Shown in pieces: positions 44,689 to 54,789 of a stretch of DNA of 64,000 bases. Made by a program: the position numbers and the translations under genes. The number at the start of each line of letters is the position of its first letter. Positions within the stretch are counted from its first letter, which is position 1. Origin of the DNA: Maricaulis sp. (GTDB lineage: Bacteria > Pseudomonadota > Alphaproteobacteria > Caulobacterales > Maricaulaceae); the NCBI RefSeq assembly GCF_017643475.1, contig NZ_JAEPNI010000003.1, positions 350,904 through 414,903 of the forward strand, in the 5' to 3' direction. The notes under the pieces are model-generated. The model had not been told where the DNA came from. It ran no database searches and saw only the letters and a program-made list of their open reading frames with translations.

Positions 44689-44790
44689 TCTAGGCCCCTG
44701 GGGCAAGCTGTGGTCAGATCTGACGGCTGCCGCACTTGCCCCGGCAAAGCAAGCGCCAGCGCGTCGCAGGCCGCACGTTCGGGGAAGATC

Positions 44791-45642
44791 ATGAGCAAAC
44801 CCATCTACCGCGTTTCATCCATCTCCCGGCCGCTGGACGCGCGCTACGGGTCGAACCGTGCAGTGCTGATGCTGCTCCCGCTGATCCTGATCGCCACAGC
44901 CGGCTGGCGCATGTCGACAGGCGAATCGCTCATGGCGGCCGGCTTCACCGGGCTCGGTGCTATGTTCGCCGCCTTCCTGATCTGGGCCCTGGGCCGGGAG
45001 CTGGATCCGGACCGCAATCCCGGGGCCTTCATCGCCATGGCAGCGGTCGTCCCGCTGGTCTGGCTGGGCAATGACCTGTCCCTGTGGACGCTGGCCTTCG
45101 TGTTGATGGCTGTACGCGTCGTCAATCGCACCGTGGGCAATCCGGTTAAGCTCGGTGACATGGCGGTCGTCCTTATCCTCGCCGGCCTTGCGGTCTTCCG
45201 CGACGGATATTCCGAGATGGGCTATGTGGCCGGTCTGGCCCTGGCGCTGGATGCGTTTCTCGATCGCAAGCGTACCCTCAACCTGGTGGGGGCGATGATC
45301 GCCGTAGCGTTTTCCATGTGGAACCTGATCGAGCTGGAGGGCGATCTTCGCGCGCTCCTGCTCTCTGCCGTCGAGGGCATGCCGCAAATGATGCTCTATG
45401 CTGCGCTGGGAATTCTGGCGCTGGGTGTTGTTCACGCCCTGCTGCTGGGGCGGATCAACAGTGTCGGTGATGCGACCGAAGAACCCCTCTCCGGCCTGCG
45501 TGTTCGTGGAGGCATTCTGATCGCGGCCCTGGCTGGACTGGCTGTGCTAACCGAGGGCGAAGCGGGCCTGATGGCCGGCCTCGGTCTCTATGCGGCAATC
45601 GCCGGTGTTGTGCTGGGTCGGTTCTGGCCCGGAAAGGCCTAG
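44791..45642 (+). CDS. Polytopic membrane protein, unknown
   Basis: A 283-residue protein with eight or so TM segments and few charged loops. The first 25 residues are soluble (ISRPLDARYGSNRAVL). No domain recognised. GGGGAAG lies just before ATG 44791, which supports that start. The stop overlaps by 4 bp the stop of the convergent exported-protein gene. Confidence 0.75.
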   Translation: MSKPIYRVSSISRPLDARYGSNRAVLMLLPLILIATAGWRMSTGESLMAAGFTGLGAMFAAFLIWALGRELDPDRNPGAFIAMAAVVPLVWLGNDLSLWTLAFVLMAVRVVNRTVGNPVKLGDMAVVLILAGLAVFRDGYSEMGYVAGLALALDAFLDRKRTLNLVGAMIAVAFSMWNLIELEGDLRALLLSAVEGMPQMMLYAALGILALGVVHALLLGRINSVGDATEEPLSGLRVRGGILIAALAGLAVLTEGEAGLMAGLGLYAAIAGVVLGRFWPGKA

Positions 45643-46133
45643 TCGTCGCTGTCGTCGGCAGAGCCAACCAGGATCACGTCTTCAGACTGGAAGGCCGTGA
45701 AACCGGTCGCATTGATCCAGCCATACCGACAGGTACCGGAATAGTTGCGTGCGCGCCCCGGCTGCGGCTCGACACCGCAACTGTCCAGGCTTGGCCCATA
45801 AATCACGCCGATCCATTGCGCGGACAAATCATTTGAATAAGCCGTCTGGCAGCCATAAGCGAGCTCACCGGAACGTACCGTGTCGACCGGCGCGTAATCC
45901 TCACCCGGACCGCTGAAGACTGGCAGGATTCCAAAACCGCGATCATCACCACGCGAAACGCGCTGTTCGACCCGACCGGTCACACAGGCCTCGCCCGCCT
46001 CACCGCCGATACGAACAGGCACATCCTGAGCCGCGAACAGGCCATTGGCCGCCCTGTCCTGCGCAGACGCCATCGGCGCAATTGCCAAGGCAATCGCTGC
46101 GGCGCTCAACAATGTACGCGTCGATAACTTCAC
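45639..46133 (-). CDS. Exported SH3-like protein, unknown
   Basis: A 164-residue protein with a clear signal peptide (residues 1-24, APMASAQ). The mature part contains several Cys (about 49, 94, 118, 136), likely two disulfides, and a pattern suggesting bacterial SH3 (FSGPGEDYAPVDTVRSGELAYGC, then WIGVIYG and CRYGWINATGF). It may bind peptidoglycan; this is inference from the fold. The end is acidic (SADDSDD). Single gene on its strand. Confidence 0.75.
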   Translation of the reverse strand: MKLSTRTLLSAAAIALAIAPMASAQDRAANGLFAAQDVPVRIGGEAGEACVTGRVEQRVSRGDDRGFGILPVFSGPGEDYAPVDTVRSGELAYGCQTAYSNDLSAQWIGVIYGPSLDSCGVEPQPGRARNYSGTCRYGWINATGFTAFQSEDVILVGSADDSDD

Positions 46134-46298
46134 CGAACCAACCTTTCGTCCCGGAAAGGCCCCTTTATTCTTGTCACGCCCAGATAGTCATTTGGGCGCG
46201 TGCCTGCAAGACTGGTACAGCTCTTGCGCCCCGGCTAGCGGGATCAGTGAAGCGTTTATACCGGTTCTGCGTGGCCGAAGTGTGACCACCGTCACGCT

Positions 46299-47612
46299 TC
46301 ATTCGGTTTTTCGGCGGGCCTTGCGCACCTGCCGCCAGGCCCGCAAGCGCTCACCGATTGCAGCCTCGCGCCCGCGCTCCAAAGGCTCATAAAAAACAGG
46401 ACGTTCATCCATCTCATCCGGGAAATAGTCCTGCCCCGAAACACCGCCTTCGGCGTCGTGGTCGTACTCATAACCAGCGCCGTAACCCTGCTCCTTCATC
46501 AATTGCGTTGGTGCATTGAGGATATGCGCTGGAGGCATAAGCGAACCGGTCTGTTTCGCGGCCCGACGGGCTCGTTTGTAGGCGACATAGACCGCATTCG
46601 ACTTGGGCGCCGTGGCCAGGTGCACAACGGCATGCGCCAGCGCCAGCTCGCCCTCAGGCGAACCCAGACGCTCATAGGTGCGCGCAGCCTCATTGGCGAT
46701 CATCAGCCCAGTCGGGTCAGCCAGGCCGATATCTTCAGACGCCATGCGCACCAGGCGCCGGGCCAGGAACAGCGGGTCCTCCCCGCCTTCCAGCATGCGG
46801 GCAAACCAATAGAGCGCCGCATCGGGATCGCTGCCGCGAACCGACTTGTGCAGGGCGGAGATGAGATTGTAGTGCTCGTCACGATCCTTGTCATAGGCAG
46901 GCGCGCGCTTGTTGAGATGAACAGCCAGTGCCTGTCCGTCGAGCGGCTCACTGATCTCCAGCGAGATCAGTTCCTCGACAAGATTGAGCAGATAGCGCCC
47001 ATCCCCGTCCGCCATGCCGCGCAGGGCCGTCCGGGCACCGTCTGTCAGTGGCAAGCTGGAACCGGTCTCTGTCTCGGCCCGCCGGAGCAGGTCTTCCAGC
47101 GCGGCATCATCAAGCGCCTTGAGCACAAGAACCTGGCAGCGCGAAAGCAGGGCTGAATTGAGCTCGAAGGACGGGTTTTCCGTCGTTGCCCCGACCAGGG
47201 TGACGGTCCCCTCCTCCACCACCGGCAGGAAGCCATCCTGCTGGGCACGGTTGAAACGATGGATCTCGTCCACAAACAAAAGCGTGCCGCGCCCGGACTG
47301 GCGCCGCGCCCGGGCCCGTTCAAACACTTTCTTGAGATCGGCAACGCCGGAAAACACCGCCGACAGCGGTTCGAATTCCAGTCCGCTATCCTCGGCCAGC
47401 AGCCTGGCGATGGTGGTTTTGCCCACACCGGGCGGTCCCCAAAGGATCAGCGAGGCCAGCCGCCCCTGTCGCCGCATGCGCGCGATCGGACCATCGCCCT
47501 GCAACAGGTGATCCTGGCCGATGACCTCGTCAAGATTTGCGGGGCGCAGTCTTTCCGCGAGCGGCTGGGGTGCAGCGGCTTCCAGACCGGCGGCTTCGAA
47601 CAGATTGGACAT
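46299..47612 (-). CDS. rarA: RarA/MgsA, replication-associated recombination AAA+ ATPase
   Basis: AAA+ protein acting at stalled replication forks. It has 437 residues: LAERLRPANLDEVIGQDHLL at the N-terminus, Walker A WGPPGVGKTTIARLL (about 58-72), Walker B LLFVDEIHRFNRAQQDGFLP, sensor 1 GATTENPSFELNSALLSRCQV, and the tetramerisation part with SAFHK-like LISALHKSVRGSDPDAALYW and PPAHILNAPTQLMKEQGYGAGYEYDHD near the end. Starts at ATG 47612 (MSNLFEAAG). 685 bp... rather, separated from the HtrA gene by a 590-bp gap. Confidence 0.95.
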   Translation of the reverse strand: MSNLFEAAGLEAAAPQPLAERLRPANLDEVIGQDHLLQGDGPIARMRRQGRLASLILWGPPGVGKTTIARLLAEDSGLEFEPLSAVFSGVADLKKVFERARARRQSGRGTLLFVDEIHRFNRAQQDGFLPVVEEGTVTLVGATTENPSFELNSALLSRCQVLVLKALDDAALEDLLRRAETETGSSLPLTDGARTALRGMADGDGRYLLNLVEELISLEISEPLDGQALAVHLNKRAPAYDKDRDEHYNLISALHKSVRGSDPDAALYWFARMLEGGEDPLFLARRLVRMASEDIGLADPTGLMIANEAARTYERLGSPEGELALAHAVVHLATAPKSNAVYVAYKRARRAAKQTGSLMPPAHILNAPTQLMKEQGYGAGYEYDHDAEGGVSGQDYFPDEMDERPVFYEPLERGREAAIGERLRAWRQVRKARRKTE

Positions 47613-48202
47613 GGCAGCCAAGCTAGGCTGATGCGTCGCGCCTGCCTAGCGGGGAGTCATCTTGCCGGAGTACCGAGCGTCATTGGCAACACCCGTGGCG
47701 AAATGCTCGCCCGCGGCGCCTGCTTCGTTGCCCGGACGAGCAAAAGCTGGTTTGGGGTGTGAGTAGCTATGAGTTTAGGCGTCCGCGGCACACCTCGCGT
47801 GGTGCGTAGTATGTGACCCTAAAGCAATTCTACAGGGAGATTAGAGATTAGGTATTTGATGCCCATACTGAGCCTTTTTTGTCTCATTGTGCTAGTTGCT
47901 CAAAAGCTATTATTCGATCTCTATAGCCCGTGGACTGTCGGGATAAGCAGCCTAATTTTCATATTCACGCTGGCATATTCCAGCAAAGCTGATGAAACCG
48001 ACCGGTAGAATCTCATCGCTGACCAAAAAACTGGGACAGAATTTTTTTCGCGTTCCACTGCTCCCCCAATTTTAGCCGTGCCCTGGGAAAAAAACAGCGT
48101 CGCACGATCTGATTGGATTCCAGACCGACGGTTCGCTTGGCGTCCTGTTAGCTGAGATCGCTCGGTCGAGCCGGTTGATATCCGTCGAGATATCGAGCGT
48201 CA
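47613..48202. other. 590-bp gap, low-GC middle part
   Basis: Between rarA and the HtrA gene. The part from about 47760 to 48080 is clearly AT-richer than the surroundings and contains one short open frame (47859-48008, listed separately). A stretch with long T and A runs (ACTGGGACAGAATTTTTTT near 48029, GGGAAAAAAAC near 48085) resembles sequence seen beside small repeat elements. No RNA gene recognised. Confidence 0.5.
47859..48008 (+). CDS. Possible 49-codon small membrane peptide
   Basis: An ATG at 47859 opens a 49-residue peptide with two hydrophobic stretches (about 2-19 and 27-40) and a charged end (SKADETDR). A weak TTAGG site lies 6-8 bp upstream. Base composition is much less GC-rich than the surroundings. 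Size makes it uncertain; it may be a transferred small gene or a chance frame. Confidence 0.3.
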   Translation: MPILSLFCLIVLVAQKLLFDLYSPWTVGISSLIFIFTLAYSSKADETDR

Positions 48203-49588
48203 TCAATAAAGCCTGATATCCGCCTCGATGCGCTGGCCGCGGCGCATGACCGCGATCGGCCAGGTCTCCCGGCCGTCCAGGCGGGCCAGCATGTCCTCGA
48301 AATCATCAAGCGTGACAATACGCCGGCCATCGATCTCCACCACACGGTCGCCCGGACGGAAGCCGAAATTTGCCGCCAACGAACGCCGTCGGATATTGGA
48401 CACGATCAGGCCTTCCTCGAAGGAATCAAGGCCGACGCTTTCATTGAAGGCCGGCGATAGCTCAAGAAGCGAGCTGCCGACAAAGGGATTGGCGCCTTCC
48501 GGCAGGTAAGGCTGCGGATCGGCAATGCCCGGCGCCGGCAGGACCGGGACATCCAGGGAAATCTCGCGGCCATCGCGCAGGACAGTGAAGCGCGCATCAT
48601 CACCGGTTGCGTGCGTGGCCAGGCGGAAACGTGTGCCGCTGTCATTATTGACCTCGTGGCCATCCACAGCGAGCACGATATCGCCCTGGCGCAGGCCGGC
48701 ATCATCCGCTGCTGCATCCGGATAGATCTCATTGATCAGGGCGCCGCGCGGACGGTCAAGGCCAAAGGCCTGGGCCAGGTCGCTGGTCACCGGCTGTAAA
48801 CGCGCGCCCAGCCAGGGTCGGATCAGCTCGCCTTCGCTCAGCGCCGTATCCACGACACGGCTGACCAGATCGACAGGAATGGCAAAACCGATTCCGTTTG
48901 ATCCGCCGGAACGGGAGAAGATCATCGTATTCACGCCGATCAGCTCGCCATCCATATTCACCAGTGCACCGCCGGAATTGCCCGGATTGATCGCGGCATC
49001 GGTCTGGATGAAGGAAGCGAAATCGCTCTCGCCCACATCGGTGCGGGCAAGCGCCGAGATGATGCCGCTGGTCACCGTCTGGCCGACACCAAACGGGTTG
49101 CCAATGGCCAGGACCAGATCGCCCACCTCCCCGTCTCCGCCAGTATCAAACGGCAGGACCGGCAGTGGTTCGTCGGTCTCGACTTTCAGGATCGCCAGAT
49201 CAGAGGCCTCGTCCGTCAACAGGATTTGTGCTTCGAACTCGCGCCGGTCGGCCAGCACCACACGCAACTCGTCTGCGCCCTGCACGACATGGTTATTCGT
49301 GACGATCACACCGGACGCATCGACAATCACGCCGGAGCCGAGGGAGTTCTGCTCTCGCTCGCGTGTGCGACGGGAAAAGAAGGAGACCCGCTGCTGCACT
49401 GTGCGGCTGGTATAGACGTTGACCACGGCAGGTGCTGCCTCTCGCACGATAGGCGCAAAGGACAGCTGCATCTGGGCCTGGCTCTCCGGAACGACACGGT
49501 CGGCGGCAAAGGGAAGTTCCTGCGCCAGAACGGATCCGGAAACAGCGAGCGATGCGAGAAGAGCGAGAGATTTGATCATGGGGTTCAT
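48203..49588 (-). CDS. HtrA/DegP-family periplasmic serine protease
   Basis: A 461-residue protein with signal peptide (about 1-22, ending VLAQ), trypsin-like protease domain with triad His100 (TNNHVV), Asp130 (ASDLAIL) and Ser205 (GNSGGAL), and two PDZ domains (about 250-345 and 375-461, GDIVLAVDGHEV and GDRVVEIDGRRI). Periplasmic protein quality control; a specific Deg name is not assigned. The 70-80 region (SRRTRERE) is a basic loop like the LA loop. It lies beyond the rplQ terminator and is not part of the ribosomal operon. Confidence 0.92.
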   Translation of the reverse strand: MNPMIKSLALLASLAVSGSVLAQELPFAADRVVPESQAQMQLSFAPIVREAAPAVVNVYTSRTVQQRVSFFSRRTREREQNSLGSGVIVDASGVIVTNNHVVQGADELRVVLADRREFEAQILLTDEASDLAILKVETDEPLPVLPFDTGGDGEVGDLVLAIGNPFGVGQTVTSGIISALARTDVGESDFASFIQTDAAINPGNSGGALVNMDGELIGVNTMIFSRSGGSNGIGFAIPVDLVSRVVDTALSEGELIRPWLGARLQPVTSDLAQAFGLDRPRGALINEIYPDAAADDAGLRQGDIVLAVDGHEVNNDSGTRFRLATHATGDDARFTVLRDGREISLDVPVLPAPGIADPQPYLPEGANPFVGSSLLELSPAFNESVGLDSFEEGLIVSNIRRRSLAANFGFRPGDRVVEIDGRRIVTLDDFEDMLARLDGRETWPIAVMRRGQRIEADIRLY

Positions 49589-49611
49589 ATAGGCACACTT
49601 TCGGACATGAA

Positions 49612-49642
49612 AAAGGCGGCTCGCAAATGCTAAGCCGCCTTT
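49612..49642 (-). terminator. Rho-independent terminator after rplQ
   Basis: Perfect 10-bp stem AAAGGCGGCT/AGCCGCCTTT (49642-49633 with 49621-49612 on the minus strand), 11-nt loop, ending in five T. It lies 25 bp after the rplQ stop and ends the ribosomal cluster. Confidence 0.88.
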
Positions 49643-49667
49643 CCCTGAACCTGTAATGACAAGTGTC

Positions 49668-50090
49668 TTACTCGTCGTTCATGTCGCCTTCGGCTTCGAC
49701 GCGAGCGCGGTCAGCAGCGCCCTTGGCTGCCGGATCGCGGTCAACCAGCTCGATGACAGCCATCGGAGCATTGTCACCGTGACGGAAGCCAGCCTTGAGG
49801 ACGCGGGTGTAACCACCAGCGCGCTCGGTGTAGCGGCCGCCCAGCGTGTCGAACAGCTTCTTGACCTGTTCTTCATTGCGAACCTTGGACATGGCCAGAC
49901 GACGACCGTGCAGGTCGCCACGCTTGGCCAGCGTGATCAGCTTGTCCATGAACGGTGCCAGCTCCTTGGCTTTCGGGAGCGTGGTTACGATTTGCTCGTG
50001 CTCGATCAGCGACGCAGCCATATTGGCCAGCATGGCCTTACGGTGCGAGGTCGTACGGTTGAGCTTGCGGTGTGCGATGCCGTGACGCAT
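49668..50090 (-). CDS. rplQ: Ribosomal protein L17
   Basis: Large-subunit protein, 140 residues, last gene of the alpha-type operon. N-terminus [20 protein letters not shown] and [21 protein letters not shown] are characteristic; the C-terminus has a charged extension after [25 protein letters not shown]. It lies 45 bp after rpoA and is followed by a terminator. Confidence 0.97.
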   Translation of the reverse strand: MRHGIAHRKLNRTTSHRKAMLANMAASLIEHEQIVTTLPKAKELAPFMDKLITLAKRGDLHGRRLAMSKVRNEEQVKKLFDTLGGRYTERAGGYTRVLKAGFRHGDNAPMAVIELVDRDPAAKGAADRARVEAEGDMNDE

Positions 50091-50135
50091 GGCTAAATCT
50101 CCTCAGGTCCGGTTCAGGCGCCTCTCGGCGGCTGC

Positions 50136-51155
50136 CTAGACGTGATCCTCAAAACGTTTGGCGAGATCCTCGATGTTCTCCGGCGGCCAGTTCGGCGCTT
50201 CCATACCCAGGTGCAGACCCATCTGGGCGAGAACTTCCTTGATCTCATTAAGCGACTTGCGGCCGAAGTTCGGGGTACGGAGCATTTCCGCCTCGGACTT
50301 CTGGATCAGGTCGCCGATGTAAACAATATTGTCGTTCTTCAGGCAGTTTGCCGAACGAACAGACAGCTCCAGCTCGTCGACCTTGCGCAGCAGCGCCGGG
50401 TTGAAATCGAGCTCCGGCTTGTCGTCTTCCGCCGGGCGGCTTTCGACAGCCTCCTCAAAGTTGATGAAGATCTGGAACTGGTCCTGCAGGATGCGCGCAG
50501 CAAAAGCGACAGCGTCTTCCGGCGAGACCGTACCATCCGTCTCAACTTCGAGATTCAGTTTGTCATAGTCCAGAACCTGGCCCTCGCGGGTGTTCTCGAC
50601 ATTGTAGGACACGCGCTTCACCGGGCTGTACAGGCTGTCAACGCCGATCAGGCCGATCGGAGCGTCTTCCGGACGATTGCGGTCTGACGGAACATAGCCC
50701 TTGCCGGTGTTGACGGTGAATTCCATGCGGATTTCAGCGCCTTCATCCAGCGTGCAGAGAACGAGGTCCTTGTTGACGATCTCGACGTCAGCCGTTTCCT
50801 CGATGTCACCCGCAGTCACGATGCCCGGACCAGTCTTGGTCAGGACAACGCGCTTGGGTCCCTCGCCATGCATGCGCAGGGCAATCTGCTTGATGTTCAG
50901 GATGATGTCAGTGACGTCCTCGCGAACACCGTCGATCGAGGAGAACTCGTGCACCACACCATCGATGTGTACATTCGTGACAGCTGCGCCCTGCAGGGAG
51001 GACAGCAGCACACGACGCAGAGCATTGCCCAGTGTCATGCCAAAACCACGCTCCAGCGGCTCGGCGACAATCTTGGCCTGACGCTCCGGATCATGACCCG
51101 GTTTGATCTCCGGCTTCATCGGACGAATGAGTTCTTGCCAGTTCTTTTCGATCAC
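50136..51155 (-). CDS. rpoA: RNA polymerase alpha subunit
   Basis: 339 residues: N-terminal dimerisation domain ([29 protein letters not shown] near residue 30) and, after a flexible linker (about 235-255), the alphaCTD ([40 protein letters not shown]) that contacts UP elements and activators. Follows rpsK by 74 bp. Confidence 0.98.
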   Translation of the reverse strand: MIEKNWQELIRPMKPEIKPGHDPERQAKIVAEPLERGFGMTLGNALRRVLLSSLQGAAVTNVHIDGVVHEFSSIDGVREDVTDIILNIKQIALRMHGEGPKRVVLTKTGPGIVTAGDIEETADVEIVNKDLVLCTLDEGAEIRMEFTVNTGKGYVPSDRNRPEDAPIGLIGVDSLYSPVKRVSYNVENTREGQVLDYDKLNLEVETDGTVSPEDAVAFAARILQDQFQIFINFEEAVESRPAEDDKPELDFNPALLRKVDELELSVRSANCLKNDNIVYIGDLIQKSEAEMLRTPNFGRKSLNEIKEVLAQMGLHLGMEAPNWPPENIEDLAKRFEDHV

Positions 51156-51229
51156 GTTCTTACTGCCCCTTCATCAGCCGGCGGCGGTGCGCCGGCGCGT
51201 ACATACAGGCGAAAACCAAATGCGTTGTC

Positions 51230-51619
51230 TTAAACGCGACGACGCTTCGGCGGACGGCAACCATTGTGCGGAATGGGCGTCACGTCCTGGATGGTGGTGA
51301 TGGTAAAACCAACAGCTTGCAGAGCGCGCAGCGCCGACTCACGGCCCGAACCCGGACCGGAAACCTTGACTTCCAGCGTCTTCATGCCGTGCTCGAGAGC
51401 CTTCTTGCCCGCATCCTCGGCAGCCATCTGCGCAGCATAAGGCGTGGACTTGCGGGAGCCCTTGAAGCCCATGTGACCAGCGGAGGACCAGGAAATTGCA
51501 TTACCCTGGGCGTCGGTGATGGTCACCATGGTGTTGTTGAAGCTGGAATTCACGTGGGCAACACCCGACGTGATATTCTTGCGCTCGCGGCGTTTAACGC
51601 GGCCGGTATCTTTAGCCAT
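51230..51619 (-). CDS. rpsK: Ribosomal protein S11
   Basis: 129 residues; platform of the small subunit. [40 protein letters not shown] and the C-terminal [15 protein letters not shown] are typical. 10 bp after rpsM. Confidence 0.98.
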   Translation of the reverse strand: MAKDTGRVKRRERKNITSGVAHVNSSFNNTMVTITDAQGNAISWSSAGHMGFKGSRKSTPYAAQMAAEDAGKKALEHGMKTLEVKVSGPGSGRESALRALQAVGFTITTIQDVTPIPHNGCRPPKRRRV

Positions 51620-51629
51620 GGTTCAGGCC

Positions 51630-51998
51630 CTATTTCTTCTTGCCGGCAATCGGCTTGGCCGGACCTTTACGGGTGCGCGCATTGGTGTGCGTGCGCTGAC
51701 CGCGAACCGGCAGGCCACGACGGTGGCGCAGGCCGCGGTAGTTACCGAGGTCCATGAGACGTTTGATGTTCACAGCGACTTCGCGGCGAAGATCACCTTC
51801 CACGGTGTGATCGCGGTCGATCACTTCGCGGATCTGCAGGATCTCTGCGTCGGTCAGGTCACTTACACGGCGCTCCGGGGTGATGGACACCTGTTCACAG
51901 ATGTCCTTCGCCTTGGCCGGGCCAATGCCGTGGATATAGCTAAGCGCGATCATTACACGCTTGTTCGTCGGAATGTTGACGCCGGCAATACGGGCCAC
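51630..51998 (-). CDS. rpsM: Ribosomal protein S13
   Basis: 122 residues, head of the small subunit, contacts the P-site t[29 protein letters not shown] at the start and [23 protein letters not shown] near the end are conserved. A 144-bp gap separates it from adk and contains a promoter-like sequence. Confidence 0.98.
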   Translation of the reverse strand: MARIAGVNIPTNKRVMIALSYIHGIGPAKAKDICEQVSITPERRVSDLTDAEILQIREVIDRDHTVEGDLRREVAVNIKRLMDLGNYRGLRHRRGLPVRGQRTHTNARTRKGPAKPIAGKKK

Positions 51999-52091
51999 GA
52001 TCCATCTCCTAATTCAGAACACCATTCAGGGACGAAACATTGGGCCACCTCCCGGTTGCCTCAAATGTTCGCCCGCTTTTGCGAAGGGCGC

Positions 52092-52121
52092 TATCTACAG
52101 TCTGTGTTGCGCCCCCGTCAA
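52092..52121 (-). promoter_or_regulatory. Promoter-like sequence upstream of rpsM
   Basis: On the minus strand TTGACG (52121-52116), a spacer of 17-18 bp, and TAGATA/GTAGAT (around 52098-52092) form a sigma-70-type pair about 90 bp before rpsM, in the only larger gap of the spc-alpha part. It could drive rpsM-rpsK-rpoA-rplQ separately from adk. By pattern only. Confidence 0.4.
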
Positions 52122-52142
52122 TGGGGTTACAACACGCTTTGT

Positions 52143-52709
52143 TCACTTCTCGTCCAATGCAGCTGCAATTGATGAAGCTACAGCGTCCATTGACCCCATT
52201 CCGTCGACCTCTTTCAGCTTGCCCTGCTTGGCAAAGAAAGGGATCAGCGGTGCGGTCTGGCCGTAATAGACCTTGAGACGGTTGCGGATGACTTCTTCAG
52301 TGTCATCCGGACGCCCCTCTTCCTCGGCCCGCTTGACCAGGCGCTGGACGAGCGCTTCGTCAACAACCTTCAGCTCGACAACCGAGTCGACCTGAGTGCC
52401 ACGATCCGCGAGCAGCTGGTCCAGGGCTTCCGCCTGGGCCACCGTCCGCGGGAAACCATCAAAGATGGCTCCGCCGGCCGCTTCCGCTTCGGGAAGACGT
52501 TCGGCAATCAGTTCAATAACAATCTCGTCGGACACCAGCTCGCCGGCGTCGATGATCGCAGCAATACGCTTGCCGAGATCAGAGCCTGCTGCCTTGGCAG
52601 CTCGCAGCATGTCACCGGTAGACAACTGCACCCAGCCGCGCTCTGCAACGAGACGCTTGGCCTGGGTACCCTTGCCGCAACCGGGAGGTCCGAAAAGAAT
52701 GATGTTCAT
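52143..52709 (-). CDS. adk: Adenylate kinase (short LID type)
   Basis: Interconverts ATP, AMP and ADP. 188 residues, the short form without the inserted LID domain. P-loop GPPGCGKGTQAKRL at the start, the AMP-binding DGFPRTVAQAEALD block, and RAEEEGRPDDTEEVIRNRLKVY where long forms have the LID. Start overlaps the secY stop by 4 bp (ATGA). Confidence 0.97.
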   Translation of the reverse strand: MNIILFGPPGCGKGTQAKRLVAERGWVQLSTGDMLRAAKAAGSDLGKRIAAIIDAGELVSDEIVIELIAERLPEAEAAGGAIFDGFPRTVAQAEALDQLLADRGTQVDSVVELKVVDEALVQRLVKRAEEEGRPDDTEEVIRNRLKVYYGQTAPLIPFFAKQGKLKEVDGMGSMDAVASSIAAALDEK

Positions 52710-54043
52710 CGCTTGCGCCCCCGCAGCTTCGACTTCTTGATCAGGCCTTCATACTGGTGAGCCAGCAGATGCGACTGAATCTGGGAGATCGTGTCCATGG
52801 TCACCGAGACGACAATCAGGATCGACGTACCGCCCAGGGCAGTGTTCGGCGAAATCATCATCGGAACCACACAGATCAGCGTCAGATAGAGCGCGCCAAT
52901 CAGAGTCAGGCGGGACAGGACATAGTCCAGGTATTCCGCCGTACGCTTGCCCGGACGGATGCCTGGCAGGAAACCACCGTATTTGCGGAGGTTGTCAGCC
53001 GTGTCTTCCGGGTTGAACACCACGGAGGTGTAGAAGAAACAGAAAAAGATGATCATTGCCGCATACACAATCAGGAAGGTCGGAGACCCGGCCTGAAGAT
53101 AGGCAATGATATTGGCCAGTGGGCCACTTGCGGCCTGCGTGTTGAAGCTCGCCATCGTCTGCGGCATGAACAGCAGGGAAGAGGCGAAGATCGGCGGAAT
53201 AACGCCGGCCGTGTTGAGCTTCAGCGGCAGGAAGGAGCTCTCACCGCCCATCATGCGGTTGCCCTGTTGGCGCTTGGGATACTGGACCAGAAGGCGACGC
53301 TGGGAACGCTCGACGAAAACCACCAGGGTCAGGCCAGCGAGAACCAGGGCGACACCGCCGAGGAATACACCACCGGACAGGGTCCCGCTCTCAGCGGCCG
53401 CAAAGGCGCCACCGATCAGGCTTGGCACCGCAGCGATAATCCCTGCGAAAATGATCAGCGAAACACCATTGCCGATACCCCGAGCGGTGATCTGTTCACC
53501 CAGCCACAGCAGCAGCATCGTACCGCCAACAAGTGTCGTCACCGTGGAGACCAGGAAGAACAGACCCGGATTGACCGCGAGCGCCTGACCCGTGTTCGGA
53601 TCAATCGAGTTCATTCCCACGGCGATCGCCAGCGCCTGGCCTGTGGCCAGAAGGACAGTCAGATAACGCGTATACTGGTTGATTTGCTTGCGGCCGGCTT
53701 CACCGCCCTCCTTCTTGAGCTTTTCAAGGGAAGGAATGGTGGCGGACATCAGCTGCATGATGATCGACGCCGAGATATACGGCATCACGTTCAGGGCAAA
53801 GATTGCCATACGCTCGACGGCGCCGCCGCCAAGCATGTTGAACATGGACAGAATTCCCTGGGAATTCTGGTCGAACATTGCCGCGTAACGGGTCGGGTCG
53901 ATACCCGGAACCGGAACATAGGTCCCCACACGATACAGGATCAGGATCCCGATCGTGAACAGGATACGCTGTTGCAGCTCCTTCGCTTTCGCGAAGGAGC
54001 CGAAATTCATGTTCGCAGCAAGCTGTTGTGCAGCTGAAGCCAT
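52706..54043 (-). CDS. secY: SecY, protein translocase channel
   Basis: Main pore subunit of the SecYEG translocon in the inner membrane. 445 residues with ten TM segments; VPGIDPTRYAAMFD in the first periplasmic loop, YISASIIMQLMSATIPSLEKLKKEGGEAGRKQINQYTRY in the second, and LPGIRPGKRTAEYLDYVLSRLT near the end. 32 bp after rplO and coupled to adk. Confidence 0.98.
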   Translation of the reverse strand: MASAAQQLAANMNFGSFAKAKELQQRILFTIGILILYRVGTYVPVPGIDPTRYAAMFDQNSQGILSMFNMLGGGAVERMAIFALNVMPYISASIIMQLMSATIPSLEKLKKEGGEAGRKQINQYTRYLTVLLATGQALAIAVGMNSIDPNTGQALAVNPGLFFLVSTVTTLVGGTMLLLWLGEQITARGIGNGVSLIIFAGIIAAVPSLIGGAFAAAESGTLSGGVFLGGVALVLAGLTLVVFVERSQRRLLVQYPKRQQGNRMMGGESSFLPLKLNTAGVIPPIFASSLLFMPQTMASFNTQAASGPLANIIAYLQAGSPTFLIVYAAMIIFFCFFYTSVVFNPEDTADNLRKYGGFLPGIRPGKRTAEYLDYVLSRLTLIGALYLTLICVVPMMISPNTALGGTSILIVVSVTMDTISQIQSHLLAHQYEGLIKKSKLRGRKR

Positions 54044-54075
54044 TTAGTCGTCCTCAAGCGGTCGGCGGATGCCGA

Positions 54076-54552
54076 TTAGGCCTCTGCGTCTTTCGCAGCA
54101 GGCAGATTCACTTTGCCGCCTGCTTTCTCGACTGCCTCAACGGCAGGCTTGGAAGCACCGGCTACGGTGATCTCTACTTTGGCCTTCAGCTCGCCTTTCG
54201 CAAGGAGGCGGATGCCATCGAGCTCACGACGGACCAGACCGGCCGCGATGAGAGCTTCGGCATCAATTGCCTTCTTGGCGTCGAGCTTGCCTTCGTCGAT
54301 CGCCTTCTGCAGGCGACCGAGATTGATCTCGGCCCACTGCTTGCGGTTCGGCTTGTTGAAGCCACGCTTGGGAAGACGCATGTGAAGCGGCATCTGGCCG
54401 CCCTCGAAGCCCTTGATGGCTACGCCAGAGCGGGATTTCTGACCCTTCACACCACGGCCACCGGTCTTGCCCTTGCCCGAGCCGATACCACGGCCGATAC
54501 GGGTGCGGAGCTTGGCGGCGCCGTCGTTGTCGCGCAATTCATTGAGACGCAT
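54076..54552 (-). CDS. rplO: Ribosomal protein L15
   Basis: 158 residues. [45 protein letters not shown] start, [18 protein letters not shown] in the middle. ATG 54552 fits the family; the frame upstream adds residues not found in L15. Confidence 0.97.
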   Translation of the reverse strand: MRLNELRDNDGAAKLRTRIGRGIGSGKGKTGGRGVKGQKSRSGVAIKGFEGGQMPLHMRLPKRGFNKPNRKQWAEINLGRLQKAIDEGKLDAKKAIDAEALIAAGLVRRELDGIRLLAKGELKAKVEITVAGASKPAVEAVEKAGGKVNLPAAKDAEA

Positions 54553-54592
54553 ATCGTTCTCCATTCGAACGAGTGGTTTCCCCAACGGGGAC

Positions 54593-54778
54593 CTACTCCT
54601 CGATAATTTCCACCATGTGGCTGACTTTGCGGATCATGCCGCGGACAGCCGGGGTGTCTTCCAGTTCACGAACGCGGCCGATCTTGTTGAGACCAAGACC
54701 AACCAGCGTAGCGCGCTGATCTTCGGGGCGGCGAATCGGGCTGCCCGTCTGACGGATTTTGATGGTTTTGTTAGCCAT
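54593..54778 (-). CDS. rpmD: Ribosomal protein L30
   Basis: 61 residues, whole protein: [19 protein letters not shown] then [28 protein letters not shown]. Between rpsE (11 bp upstream) and rplO. Confidence 0.97.
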   Translation of the reverse strand: MANKTIKIRQTGSPIRRPEDQRATLVGLGLNKIGRVRELEDTPAVRGMIRKVSHMVEIIEE

Positions 54779-54789
54779 GATCGCGGTCC

